64,000 nucleotides of DNA, from contig JBKBLR010000014.1 of NCBI GenBank assembly GCA_046296195.1, positions 1-64,000 of the forward strand. The letters run 5' to 3'. The position numbers were made by a program, and so were the translations under genes. Source of the DNA: Amphiplicatus sp046296195. GTDB taxonomy: Bacteria; Pseudomonadota; Alphaproteobacteria; Caulobacterales; Parvularculaceae. Positions 27,688-35,938 of this stretch are shown here, in pieces. The notes below the pieces were generated by a model that was not told where the DNA came from, did no database searches, and saw nothing but the letters and a program-made list of their open reading frames with translations. Every line of letters starts with the position of its first letter. The stretch's first letter is position 1.

Positions 27688-28098
27688 CTAGAAACTCTCG
27701 TCCGCCGGGGCCGGCTTGGGCGTTTTCTGCAGCGCCCGGAAGTCACCGAGATTGCAGGCGCCGACCTGGAAGCCGCCCTGATTGTCAACGACCCGGAAAA
27801 TGTCGCCCCGGCAGGCGCGCGGCCCGAACAGCGCCGCTTCAAGTCGGTAGGACGAAGCGCCGGAGCGGTAACAGTTCCCCTTCGTCTCATTGAGGAAATA
27901 GCGATTGCCGACCTTGAAAAGCAGCTTGCCCTCGTCGATCGCATTGATGTCGGTTGAAAGCATCGAAACGCATTTCACCGTCTCGCCCGTTTCGACAAAT
28001 CCTTCGAGGGCGTCGCTCTCGTTCGCAGCGGTGTCGCCGGCGTGAGCCGCGCCCGCCGCCAAAAGGCAAACGCCGAATACGCCAAGTCTGCCGATCAT
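27688..28098 (-). CDS. Secreted DUF6491-like protein
   Basis: Small exported protein of 136 aa with unknown function. The start MIGRLGVFGVCLLAAGAAHA at 28098 gives a clean signal peptide of about 20 residues; the frame is open further upstream but the family-like start is here. The mature part has a Cys (VKCVSMLSTDINAIDEGKL), then a GNRYFLNETKGNCYR stretch and further Cys residues, a pattern like DUF6491 proteins: an early Cys, a central 'YFLN' strand, and another Cys. It is downstream of the dimethylargininase-like gene on the same strand, with a gap of 74 bases. Confidence 0.7.
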   Translation of the reverse strand: MIGRLGVFGVCLLAAGAAHAGDTAANESDALEGFVETGETVKCVSMLSTDINAIDEGKLLFKVGNRYFLNETKGNCYRSGASSYRLEAALFGPRACRGDIFRVVDNQGGFQVGACNLGDFRALQKTPKPAPADESF

Positions 28099-28172
28099 GA
28101 CTGGTTCCTCTCGTCGCGCGCCCTGCCCGCTTGGCAATCTAATCAGCGCCGCCCCGCCCGCCAAGGCCGGCC

Positions 28173-28949
28173 TCACCAGCGCAGCGACATGCAAGAGAGT
28201 CCGGCGTCGATGCGGGCGATCTCATCGGTTTCAAGCTCGACCAGTTTCACGCCCCGCGTGTCGAGCCGTTCGGCGGTTCGCGGATGGCCGGCGGCGATGA
28301 GCAGCGTCCCGTTGACGCGCAGCGCATTCGCCGCCCGTTCCTCGCCGCGCGCCGTTTCGACGACCCGAAGTCCCCGGAATACGCCCGAAGCGGCAAGCCG
28401 CGGGGTTGCGAGCACCGTTACGTGATCGATGAGCGCGCACTCCGTCTTGAAGTGAAGAACGCCCGGCGGCGTCGCTGCCGCCTCGGCTTTCTTGCCGAAC
28501 GTCGCCAGCAACTGCACGAGACGCCTTGCGCCTTCTTCGTCCGTGCGCGCCGAGACGCCGATCAGAATCCGTTCGCCGAGATTGAGCACGTCGCCGCCGT
28601 CGACGAAGCCAGCATCAAGGGCGAGCGTGTCGTCAAAGCGCGCCGTCAGGTCGGGGGCGAGCGCCTCCGCCTCGCCGAACCGAGACGGCGCGCCGGGGCG
28701 CAGGAGGATCGCGCCCTCGGGGAAAACGAGCGCCGGGTCCTCGACGAAGATGGAATCCGGAAACGCCTCGAGCGCCGGCAGGATCTCAACCGTGACACCC
28801 GCTTCCGTCAGGGCGGCGACATAGGCGCGGTGTTCCCGGGCGACCCCCTCATAGGTCGGCCCCTCCCCGCCATGGGCGCGCAAGCCCCGAGTGACCGAGG
28901 TCGCGGGCGCCCGCACAAGCGCACGAGAAAACGAGAAAGGCGCGCGCAT
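28173..28949 (-). CDS. Dimethylargininase-like amidinohydrolase (DDAH family)
   Basis: Pentein-fold hydrolase, 258 aa. DDAH enzymes cleave methylated arginines to citrulline and methylamines. Motifs seen: SIFVEDPALVF near residue 72-82 (substrate-binding Asp), FVDGGDVL near residue 118, the catalytic His in VLHFKTEC, and the nucleophilic Cys near the C-terminus in GLSCMSLRW. The start MRAPFSFSRALVRAP at 28949 lies one base after the stop of a 58-codon membrane protein gene, so the two are probably co-translated. An arginine deiminase-like activity is the main alternative. Confidence 0.85.
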   Translation of the reverse strand: MRAPFSFSRALVRAPATSVTRGLRAHGGEGPTYEGVAREHRAYVAALTEAGVTVEILPALEAFPDSIFVEDPALVFPEGAILLRPGAPSRFGEAEALAPDLTARFDDTLALDAGFVDGGDVLNLGERILIGVSARTDEEGARRLVQLLATFGKKAEAAATPPGVLHFKTECALIDHVTVLATPRLAASGVFRGLRVVETARGEERAANALRVNGTLLIAAGHPRTAERLDTRGVKLVELETDEIARIDAGLSCMSLRW

Positions 28950-28950
28950 C

Positions 28951-29127
28951 TTAATCTTCCGGTTTGGTGACCGGCGCCGGCGCGCTGTGGTCTCCGGGCG
29001 CGTGCAGGTTCCTGGTCGAATTGTCAGCGAAGACGACATTGACCTCGATGAAGCGCGGAAATAAAGCGAGCCCGACGAGCGCGAAAAACCCCGCCACGAT
29101 CACCAATGATGACAGCCATCTCGGCAT
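28951..29127 (-). CDS. Small single-pass membrane protein, 58 aa
   Basis: A short reading frame with a GGGAG ribosome-binding site, starting MPRWLSSLVIVAGFFALVG. One hydrophobic helix covers about residues 5-23, followed by a short tail ending in PAPVTKPED that would be exported or cytosolic. It ends one base before the dimethylargininase-like start. Function is unknown. The coupling and clean membrane topology argue that it is a real gene. Confidence 0.7.
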   Translation of the reverse strand: MPRWLSSLVIVAGFFALVGLALFPRFIEVNVVFADNSTRNLHAPGDHSAPAPVTKPED

Positions 29128-29229
29128 AGCGGGTCTCCCTCTGGCGCGCCGCGCTTGAGATTAGGCCTTCAAAACCGGCTTGTCGAAACCGCAATTCATC
29201 CGTCCCCGCCGGCGGCGCGTAGCGTGTGC

Positions 29230-29811
29230 ATGAGCGCGAAAGACACCGCCCGCGGCGCCGGCCAGATTCTGCTCGATCTCGGGCCGATCATCGCTTTTGT
29301 GGCGACATTCAACCTCGTGAACCGCAGCAACCCCGATAACGCAATTTATCTTGCGACCGGCGTCTTCATGGCGGCGACCGTACTGGCGGCGGGACTTGCA
29401 TGGCTGCGCACGCGCAAAGTGCCGCCGGTGCTGATCGTGACGCTCGTTCTGGTGCTCGCCTTCGGCGGACTGACGCTCGCGCTGCACGATGAGTCGCTCA
29501 TCAAGATGAAGCCGACCTTCGTTTATCTCTTCTATTCGGCGGCGATTTTCGGCGCGATGGCGTTCGGTCAGAACATCTGGAAACTGCTCTTCAGCCACGC
29601 TTTCGTTCTGCCCGATCGCGTCTGGAAAACGCTCGCCGTCCGCTGGGGCCTCTTCTTCATCTTCATGGGCGCGCTCAACGAAGCGATCCGCCTCACGCAG
29701 TCGACCGAGTTCTGGGTCAATTCCCGCCTCTTCATCGGCTTTCCGCTGGTCGCGCTGTTCATGCTCCTCAATCTGCCGATCACGCTGAAAAACATCGGCA
29801 AGACGGAGTAA
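29230..29811 (+). CDS. yciB: Inner membrane-spanning protein YciB (septation protein A family)
   Basis: Integral membrane protein, 193 aa with about five helices. The start MSAKDTARGAGQILLDLGP at 29230 matches the family; the open frame begins earlier. Family signatures include LDLGPIIAFVATF, YSAAIFGAMAFGQNIWKLL, and the stretch WKTLAVRWGLFFIFMGALNE with its conserved Trp-Asn-Glu pattern. YciB homologues are linked to cell envelope maintenance and division in E. coli and Shigella; the molecular activity is unclear. Confidence 0.93.
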   Translation: MSAKDTARGAGQILLDLGPIIAFVATFNLVNRSNPDNAIYLATGVFMAATVLAAGLAWLRTRKVPPVLIVTLVLVLAFGGLTLALHDESLIKMKPTFVYLFYSAAIFGAMAFGQNIWKLLFSHAFVLPDRVWKTLAVRWGLFFIFMGALNEAIRLTQSTEFWVNSRLFIGFPLVALFMLLNLPITLKNIGKTE

Positions 29812-29886
29812 CGCCGCCGGCGCGCCGAATTTCATCGGTCCCACAAATGCTTTAAGCTTCGCGTCCTCACTGAAGGAGCGTCAGCC

Positions 29887-31902
29887 ATGAAACGGATTTT
29901 CCCCGTCTTGCTCGGCCTCATCGCGGCGGCGGGGTCTTTCGCGCTCGCCTCGATCCTCGCCGGTTCGATGATCTGGGTCGCGGGCGGCGCAAAGCGCCTC
30001 GACGTCAGGGGCGAGGCAAAGCCGGTGCGCGAGGCGCCCGAGGTTCGCGGCTGGCCCTTCTACGGCGGCGACGCCGGCGGCGGACGCTATTCCTCCGCCG
30101 ACGAGATCACGCGTGACAACGTCCGTAAGCTGACGGTCGCATGGCGTTATTCCACCGGCGATCTTAAGACGAAACCGAAAGCCATCCGCGACAGCGCCGG
30201 TGAGACGACGCCGATCCTTGTCGAGGACAGTCTCGTCTTCTGCACGCCCTTCAATGAAATCATCGCCGTCGATCCCGGCACGGGCGCGCAGAAATGGCGC
30301 CATGACCCGAAGATCGACCTCGACCAGCGTCACGCGAACCAGTTCGTATGCCGCGGCGTCGCTTTTTGGAACGGCGGCGGCGACGGCGCCTGCGCGACGC
30401 GGATTTTCTCCGGCACGAATGAAGGGCGCCTGATCGCGGTCGATGCGCGGACCGGGTCGCCCTGCGCCGACTTCGCGGGCGACGGCGATCTTGCAATCGA
30501 CCCGGGCTTGGAGCTCATCTGGCCGGGGGAATTCCAGATAACCTCCCCGCCCGTCGTTCTCGGCGATATCGTCATCATCGGCTCGGCGATCGGCGACAAT
30601 GCACGGCTCGAGGCGCCGCGCGGGACGGTGCGCGCCTTCAACGCCCGGACCGGCGCCGCGCTGTGGACCTTCGATCCCGTTCCCCGCAGCGCGGACGAGC
30701 CGAACGCCAAAGACTGGATCGGCGACCACCCGCGCAAGGAAGGTCACGCGAATGTCTGGGCGCCGATGTCGGTCGACGCCGCGCGCGGCCTCATCTTCGC
30801 GCCGACCAGCAGCCCTTCGCCTGACTTTTTCGGCGGCCTCCGGCCCGGTGACAACCGCTACGCCAATTCGGTCGTCGCCCTTGAAGCCGAAACCGGCAAG
30901 GTGCGCTGGAGCTTCCAGACCGTGCATCACGATGTCTGGGATTATGACGTGCCTTCGCAGCCGGGCCTTTATTCGATCCTGAAAGACGGCAAGATCATCG
31001 ACGTCGTCGCGCAGACGACAAAGACGGGGCTTGTGTTCGTTCTCGACCGCGACACCGGCGCGCCTGTAATTCCCGTCGAGGAACGGCCCGTGCCGCAAGG
31101 CGGCGCGCCGGGCGAGGCGCTGTCGGCGACACAGCCCTTTCCTGTGGCGCCGCCGCCCCTCGTTCCGACCACCGTCGATCCGAAGGACGCTTTCGGCGTC
31201 ACCTGGTTCGACAAGCGGGCCTGCGCGAAAGCGATCCGCTCTTTGCGGGCCGAGGGGCTTTATACGCCGCCGACCGAGCAGGGCACGCTCTTTCTCCCCT
31301 TCACCGGCGGCGGCGGCAATTGGGGCGGGCCGGCCTTCGATCCGGCGCGCAATCTTCTGGTCGTCAACATGTCGAACTTCGCGCACCGGATTCAGCTGAT
31401 CCCCGCCGCCGACGTCGAGTCCGCGAAGGAGACCTATCACGACAGCGAGGTGAGCCCGCAGAAGGGCGCGCCCTACGGCATGCGCCGCGACGTCTTGATC
31501 AGCCCGCTCGGGCTTCCCTGCAATCCGCCGCCCTGGGGCGTTCTCGCCGCCGTCGACCTGTCAGACGGACGCATCGTCTGGCGACGGACGCTCGGCACGA
31601 CTGAGGAGCTCGCCGGCGGCCTTGCCTTCCCTGTCGGCACCCCGACGCTCGGCGGTCCGGCGATCACCGCCGGCGGCGTCGTCTTCATCGGCGCGACGCT
31701 CGATCATTATCTCAGGGCCTTCGACGTTGAGACGGGCAAGGAGCTGTGGAAAGGACGCCTGCCGACGGTCGGCACGGCGACGCCGATGACTTATGAGTGG
31801 CAGGGTCGGCAATATGTCGTCATTTTCGCCGGCTGTTACGCCAATGCGGATACGCAGCCGGGCGACGAGCTCGCCGCCTTCGCGCTGCCCTCGACGAAAT
31901 GA
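29887..31902 (+). CDS. Membrane-anchored PQQ-dependent dehydrogenase
   Basis: Quinoprotein dehydrogenase of the glucose/quinate type, 671 aa, with an eight-bladed beta-propeller in the periplasm. One N-terminal helix (residues about 5-32) replaces the five-helix anchor of E. coli Gcd. Motifs: WPFYGGDAGGGRYSS at the start of the propeller, tryptophan-docking repeats, and WSFQTVHHDVWDYDVPSQP, a cofactor/calcium-site hallmark. Start at 29887 has AAGGAG 9 bases upstream. Substrate is unknown; no pqq biosynthesis genes or cytochrome partner lie nearby. Its stop is one base from the 3' end of the convergent tRNA-Tyr gene. Confidence 0.88.
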   Translation: MKRIFPVLLGLIAAAGSFALASILAGSMIWVAGGAKRLDVRGEAKPVREAPEVRGWPFYGGDAGGGRYSSADEITRDNVRKLTVAWRYSTGDLKTKPKAIRDSAGETTPILVEDSLVFCTPFNEIIAVDPGTGAQKWRHDPKIDLDQRHANQFVCRGVAFWNGGGDGACATRIFSGTNEGRLIAVDARTGSPCADFAGDGDLAIDPGLELIWPGEFQITSPPVVLGDIVIIGSAIGDNARLEAPRGTVRAFNARTGAALWTFDPVPRSADEPNAKDWIGDHPRKEGHANVWAPMSVDAARGLIFAPTSSPSPDFFGGLRPGDNRYANSVVALEAETGKVRWSFQTVHHDVWDYDVPSQPGLYSILKDGKIIDVVAQTTKTGLVFVLDRDTGAPVIPVEERPVPQGGAPGEALSATQPFPVAPPPLVPTTVDPKDAFGVTWFDKRACAKAIRSLRAEGLYTPPTEQGTLFLPFTGGGGNWGGPAFDPARNLLVVNMSNFAHRIQLIPAADVESAKETYHDSEVSPQKGAPYGMRRDVLISPLGLPCNPPPWGVLAAVDLSDGRIVWRRTLGTTEELAGGLAFPVGTPTLGGPAITAGGVVFIGATLDHYLRAFDVETGKELWKGRLPTVGTATPMTYEWQGRQYVVIFAGCYANADTQPGDELAAFALPSTK

Positions 31903-31903
31903 A

Positions 31904-31989
31904 TGGTGGAAGGGGCTGGATTCGAACCAGCGTAGCCCGAAGGCGGCAGATTTACAGTCTGCTGGATTTAGCCACTCTCCCACCCTTCC
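31904..31989 (-). tRNA. tRNA-Tyr (GTA)
   Basis: Minus strand, 86 bases including an encoded CCA end. The acceptor stem GGAAGGG/CCCTTCC pairs fully. Anticodon loop CTGTAAATC carries GTA. A long variable arm (CCGCCTTCGGGCTACG region) marks a class II tRNA, and GGTTCGAATCC is the T arm. Its 3' trailer runs antisense into the PQQ dehydrogenase gene. Confidence 0.97.
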
Positions 31990-32070
31990 ACGGAACCGTC
32001 CGAAGGGCGCGCGCGGAGGCGCGATCTTCTCGTCAGCTTGCCGGGTCACCCCGGCGCGGGAGTGCGCGGG

Positions 32071-32099
32071 TCTATAGCGGGGCGCCTTTGCGCGCGCAA
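32071..32099 (-). promoter_or_regulatory. Promoter of tRNA-Tyr
   Basis: -35 TTGCGC (32094-32099), spacer 17, -10 TATAGA (32071-32076) on the minus strand. A start near 32064 gives a 5' leader of about 75 nt removed by RNase P. It is back to back with the rlmB upstream region. Confidence 0.65.
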
Positions 32100-32152
32100 C
32101 CGTGAGCATCCCCTTGTTTCGCCGGGCGCCGGCAGCCGTTATAGGACCGCCC

Positions 32153-32944
32153 ATGCACCCGCAGCGACGCCTCCGCCGGAACCAGCGGCCAGAGCCGGCA
32201 ATGCGCGCCAAGCCCGACGATGGCGCGCTCTGGCTCTATGGGCGTCACGCCGGCGCCGCCGCGCTCGCCAATCCCGCCCGCCGCATCAAGCGCGGCTTGG
32301 CCACCAAGAACGCGATGGACTGGCTGAAGACGCTTCACCTGCCGCAAGAGCGGCTGGCCTTGATCGAAGACGCGCGCCCCGACGCCATTGACCGCCTGCT
32401 GCAGCCGGGCGCGGTGCATCAGGGCCTTGCCATCGAGGCGTTCGATCTCGATCGCGCGCGCCTCAAGGACGTGTGCGAACCGGACGGGACGCGCCGCCCG
32501 GTCGTCGTTCTCGACCAGATCACCGATCCGCAGAATATCGGCGCGGTCTTCCGGTCCGCAGCGGCCTTCGGCGCCCGCGCCGCGATCGTGCAGGAACGCC
32601 GCACGCCTCCCCTGTCGGGCGCGCTCGCCAAGGCCGCCGCCGGCGCCGTCGAGGTCCTGCCTTGCGTGAAGGCCGTCAATATCTCGCGCGCGCTCGAGGC
32701 GCTGAAAGAGCTCGGCTATCACTGCGCCGGGCTCGCCGGCGAGGGCGCGCGCCCGATTTCCGCAATGCCGAAGGATCGCCCGGTCGCCGTTGTTCTCGGC
32801 GCCGAGGGCGCAGGCCTTCGCCAGCTCGTCGGCGCCACCTGCGACGCGCTCTACCGCATTCCGATCGCACGCGAGATGGAAAGCCTCAACGTCTCGAACG
32901 CCGCCGCCATCGCGCTTTATGAAGCGACCCGCGACACCCTCTAG
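32153..32944 (+). CDS. rlmB: 23S rRNA (guanosine-2'-O-)-methyltransferase RlmB
   Basis: SPOUT-class TrmH-family methyltransferase, 263 aa. Trefoil-knot motifs are clear: VVLDQITDPQNIGAVFRSA, VLGAEGAGLRQL and SLNVSNAAAIALYEATR. The N-terminal substrate-binding domain (LWLYGRHAGAAALANPAR) precedes. A TATAGG (32140-32145) sits 7 bases before the ATG at 32153, with no ribosome-binding site, suggesting a leaderless message. An ATG at 32201 is the main alternative start. The expected target is G2251 of 23S rRNA (E. coli numbering). Closely related TrmH-family enzymes cannot be fully excluded. Confidence 0.9.
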   Translation: MHPQRRLRRNQRPEPAMRAKPDDGALWLYGRHAGAAALANPARRIKRGLATKNAMDWLKTLHLPQERLALIEDARPDAIDRLLQPGAVHQGLAIEAFDLDRARLKDVCEPDGTRRPVVVLDQITDPQNIGAVFRSAAAFGARAAIVQERRTPPLSGALAKAAAGAVEVLPCVKAVNISRALEALKELGYHCAGLAGEGARPISAMPKDRPVAVVLGAEGAGLRQLVGATCDALYRIPIAREMESLNVSNAAAIALYEATRDTL

Positions 32945-32953
32945 GAGCGTCCC

Positions 32954-33580
32954 ATGGCCGACCGTCCGCTTCTCTATCACATGCCGCAGACGCGCGGCGG
33001 CACGACGCTGTGGATGAGCGAAGAGCTCGGCGACGCCTGCACGGTGAAGCTCGTCCATTTGCGCAAGGGCGAAGGCCGGACGGAAGGCTTCCTGAAGCTC
33101 AATCCGATGGGAAAGCTGCCGACGCTGACGCATCGGGGCGTCGTCGTCACCGAGGCGGCGGCGATCTGCGCCTATCTTGCCGATCTCTACCCTGAGAAGG
33201 GTCTCGCGCCGGCCGTCGGCGATCCGCTGCGCGGCGTCTATTATCGCTGGATGTTCTTCGCGCCGTCCTGCATCGAGCCGATGATGCTCGACAAGCTTGG
33301 CAAGGTGACGCGCGAAAACGCGGTCGCCGCCGGGCATGGCGATTATGACCGCGTGATGGCCTCGATTGCGCAGGCGCTGTCGAACGGGCCGTGGATTCTC
33401 GGCGACAAATTTTCCGCCGCCGACGTCGTCATGGGCTCGACGCTGAACTTTGCGACCCTGTTCGGCGCGATTCCGCTCGAAGGCGCGGTCAAGACCTATG
33501 TCGAGCGCATCAAGGCGCGGCCCGCCTTCCAGTCGATGATGGCCAAGAACGCCGAGATGGCGAAGGCGATGGGCCTGTGA
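32954..33580 (+). CDS. Glutathione S-transferase family protein
   Basis: Cytosolic GST, 208 aa. The thioredoxin-like N-terminal domain has NPMGKLPTL with the cis-Pro that binds glutathione and TEAAAIC replacing the usual ES-AI glutathione-binding pair. The C-terminal all-helical domain follows, with LGDKFSAADVVMGS as the N-capping signature. TAGGAG precedes the start. It is first in a chain of four genes that overlap by 4 bases each, starting with a GTGA overlap into the GFA gene. Substrate unknown. Confidence 0.9.
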   Translation: MADRPLLYHMPQTRGGTTLWMSEELGDACTVKLVHLRKGEGRTEGFLKLNPMGKLPTLTHRGVVVTEAAAICAYLADLYPEKGLAPAVGDPLRGVYYRWMFFAPSCIEPMMLDKLGKVTRENAVAAGHGDYDRVMASIAQALSNGPWILGDKFSAADVVMGSTLNFATLFGAIPLEGAVKTYVERIKARPAFQSMMAKNAEMAKAMGL

Positions 33581-33957
33581 CCGAAATCCATCTCGGCGCC
33601 TGCCATTGCGGGCGGGTCGTATTCCGTGCGCAGGGCCGGCCGAAATTCGTTTCCGCCTGCCATTGCGAAAGCTGCCGCCGGGCGACCGGCGCGGCGTTCT
33701 CGACCTGGGTCGGATTTCCCTCGGACGCCGTCGAATGGACCGGCGAGCGCCCGTCCTTTTACGCCAGTTCGCCGGGGGTCCGCCGCGGCTTCTGCCGATC
33801 CTGCGGCACGCCCCTGACGTACAGCTCGGAGAAATGGCCAGGCGAGACGCATTTCCTAATCGGCGTTTTCAGGGATACAGCGCCCTTCACGCCGGGGAGC
33901 GATTACATGGCCGGCGAGCGCCTCGCCTGGGTCAAACCAATCACGGAGCAATCATGA
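33577..33957 (+). CDS. GFA family (CENP-V/glutathione-dependent formaldehyde-activating) protein
   Basis: Zinc-binding protein of 126 aa that starts with GTG inside the GST stop codon. Cys motifs are CHCGRV, CHCESCRRATG and CRSCGTPL, the zinc ligands of the GFA fold. The founding member Gfa promotes S-hydroxymethylglutathione formation, though most family members have no proven role. It is coupled to the GST upstream and to the SDR downstream (ATGA overlap). A glutathione link between the first two genes is plausible. Confidence 0.9.
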   Translation: MTEIHLGACHCGRVVFRAQGRPKFVSACHCESCRRATGAAFSTWVGFPSDAVEWTGERPSFYASSPGVRRGFCRSCGTPLTYSSEKWPGETHFLIGVFRDTAPFTPGSDYMAGERLAWVKPITEQS

Positions 33958-34823
33958 GTCTTCCCAACAAATCCGCCGTCGTCACCGGCGTTTCGACCGG
34001 CATCGGCCGCGCAATCGCGAAATCCCTCATCGACGCCGGCTGGCGCGTCTTCGGCAGCGTGCGCAAGGACAAGGATGCAAGCGAGGCGAGCGCCGCGCTC
34101 GGTCCCAATTTCACGCCGCTCCTTTTCGACGTCACCGATGAGGCGGGGATCGCGCGCGGCGCGGCCGCAGTGAAGGCGGCCCTCAAGGGTGAGACGCTAG
34201 GCGCGCTCGTCAACAACGCCGGCGTCGCCGTCGGCGGCCCGGTCGCCTATCTCAATCTCGACGATCTCAAGCGCCAGATCGACATCAACGTCTATGGCCC
34301 GATCCGCGTGACGAAAGCCTTCCTGCCGCTCCTCGGCGCCGACAAAGCGCAGAAGGGTCCGCCGGGGCGCATCGTCAACATGAGCTCGGTCGCGGGCAAG
34401 ATGGCCTCCCCTTTCATGGCGCCCTACGCGATGTCGAAACACGCGCTCGAGGCGATGTCGGAAAGCCTACGGCGGGAGCTGACGCTGCACGGGATCGACG
34501 TCGTCATCGTCGGACCCGGCGCGATCAGAACGCCGATCTGGGCGAAGGCGGACGATCTCGATTTCGAGCAATATCGGCATACGGAATATTTCGCCGACCT
34601 TGAGCGCATGAAGGGAATGATGCAGGCCTATGGCGATCAGGGCCTTGAGGCCGAGGATGTCGGGAACCTCGTGCGCGACATCCTGGCGACGCCAAAACCC
34701 AAGACCCGCTATGCGATCCTCCGGAACAAATTCTCGATGTGGACGCTGCCGAACCTGCTTCCGAAGCGCATGGTCGACAATGTCGTCGCCAAGCGTTTCG
34801 GCCTCAAACCCCGGGCCGCATGA
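33954..34823 (+). CDS. Short-chain dehydrogenase/reductase
   Basis: NAD(P)-dependent oxidoreductase, 289 aa, classical SDR. Cofactor motif TGVSTGIGRA lies at about residues 11-20; NNAG near residue 85; catalytic Ser in NMSSVAG; Tyr and Lys in YAMSKHALE. The start at 33954 overlaps the GFA stop by four bases (ATGA); the frame is open far upstream but that is the GFA gene in another frame. Substrate is unknown; sequence resembles SDRs acting on steroids or retinol-like alcohols, which is only a loose guide. Confidence 0.92.
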   Translation: MSLPNKSAVVTGVSTGIGRAIAKSLIDAGWRVFGSVRKDKDASEASAALGPNFTPLLFDVTDEAGIARGAAAVKAALKGETLGALVNNAGVAVGGPVAYLNLDDLKRQIDINVYGPIRVTKAFLPLLGADKAQKGPPGRIVNMSSVAGKMASPFMAPYAMSKHALEAMSESLRRELTLHGIDVVIVGPGAIRTPIWAKADDLDFEQYRHTEYFADLERMKGMMQAYGDQGLEAEDVGNLVRDILATPKPKTRYAILRNKFSMWTLPNLLPKRMVDNVVAKRFGLKPRAA

Positions 34824-35482
34824 CGGCGGGCGGCTTCAGGGCGGTCATCTTCGATTTCGGCGGCGTCTTCACGACCTCGCCGGTCGAGAATTTCGCGGTT
34901 TACGAGAAGCGCCACGGCCTTCCTGACCGCTTCATCGGCGGCGTCATCAAGGCGAACCTCCATCACGGCGCCTTTGCGCGCTTTGAGCGCGCGGAAATCA
35001 CGTTCGAAGAATTCAACGCCCTCTTCGCCGCCGAGACGCGGGCGGCGGGCCACGAAATATCGGGGCATGACCTTGTCGCGCTGCTCGATGTCGCGTTGAA
35101 ACCGGAGATGGTCACGGCGCTGCGGCGCGTGAAGGCGGCCGGCCTAAAGACAGGCTGCATCACCAACAATTTCGAAGGCTTTGATCCCGTCCGCAGCGAG
35201 CGCAAGGCGCAGGGCGAGGCGCCGATCCGCGAAGTTTTCGCGATGTTCGATCATGTGATCGAATCGTCGAAGGCCGGCGTCAGGAAGCCCGAACCGCGAA
35301 TCTACGAGATGATGCTGGAGGCGCTCGCCCTGCCGGCGTCGGCGTGCGTCTTTCTCGACGATCTCGGCGTCAACCTCAAACCCGCACAGGCGATGGGCAT
35401 GCGGACGATCAAAGTCCCCTTCGGCGACGTGCGGCCGGCGATCGAGGGTCTGTCAGCGGCCCTCGGCGTCGCCCTTGGGTGA
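34820..35482 (+). CDS. HAD-superfamily hydrolase (subfamily IA, epoxide hydrolase N-terminal-like)
   Basis: Haloacid dehalogenase fold, 220 aa. Motif I is VIFDFGGVF, with the nucleophile Asp kept but the second Asp of the usual DxD replaced by Gly, as in ACAD10-type and sEH-like HAD domains. Motif II TNNF, motif III KPEPRIYEMML, and motif IV FLDDLGVNL follow. Starts at 34820, overlapping the SDR stop by 4 bases. Its last 30 bases overlap a convergent hypothetical gene. Likely acts on a phosphorylated intermediate or on an acyl-CoA-linked pathway; the specific reaction is unknown. Confidence 0.88.
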   Translation: MTAGGFRAVIFDFGGVFTTSPVENFAVYEKRHGLPDRFIGGVIKANLHHGAFARFERAEITFEEFNALFAAETRAAGHEISGHDLVALLDVALKPEMVTALRRVKAAGLKTGCITNNFEGFDPVRSERKAQGEAPIREVFAMFDHVIESSKAGVRKPEPRIYEMMLEALALPASACVFLDDLGVNLKPAQAMGMRTIKVPFGDVRPAIEGLSAALGVALG

Positions 35483-35938
35483 CGGCGGCCAGACAGGCGC
35501 GAGCCTTGCCATGACCGCAGGGCCGAGCGCGTCACAGGTCCCGACGCCCGCTTCCGCGCAGGCGAACCGCAGCAGGTCCATGTCGGCGGCGAGAAAGGTC
35601 ATCACCTGCAGCGGCGACAGGCCGTCGGCGTTCCCGGCGGCGGCGAAAGCCTGCCGGGCGTCGCGCCGGCAGGTCTCGTCGATCGGGAAGTCGTTCGCCG
35701 CTTCGGCGGACGCCGTCGCATCGACCGCCCAGTAGAGCGCCTCGGCCGCCTGCCCGGCCGCCGTGCCGCGCCACGCTTTCGCCCGTTCATAAAGCGGCCG
35801 CATGACGTTCATCGCCGCGCCGCCCGTCGCGCACAGCGCGTCGAGCCGGTCGCAGACCTCCAGCATGTCCTCTTTCGCGCCGGCCGGAAGACGGTCCGGC
35901 GCGTGAAGGATTGCGCGACGGGCGATGCGCGCGGCCAT
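35453..35938 (-). CDS. Hypothetical protein, mostly helical
   Basis: No family recognised. The conservative ATG at 35938 gives 161 aa. The frame is open back to the upstream gene's stop at 36002 and encodes plausible protein there (beginning LPAIFELDQIG), so a CTG start at 35998 (181 aa) is possible. The product is Ala-rich, with Cys residues in VCDRLDALC, ETCRRDA and FACAEAGVGTC, and no signal peptide. It follows the DUF5671-like gene on the same strand with at most 63 bases between, and overlaps the HAD gene end by 30 bases. Confidence 0.6.
   Translation of the reverse strand: MAARIARRAILHAPDRLPAGAKEDMLEVCDRLDALCATGGAAMNVMRPLYERAKAWRGTAAGQAAEALYWAVDATASAEAANDFPIDETCRRDARQAFAAAGNADGLSPLQVMTFLAADMDLLRFACAEAGVGTCDALGPAVMARLAPVWPPSPKGDAEGR

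Noticed and set aside
29881..31440. Minus-strand open frame opposite the PQQ dehydrogenase (519 codons)
   Set aside because: It overlaps a gene with clear domain motifs and shows only Arg/Ala/Gly-rich filler.
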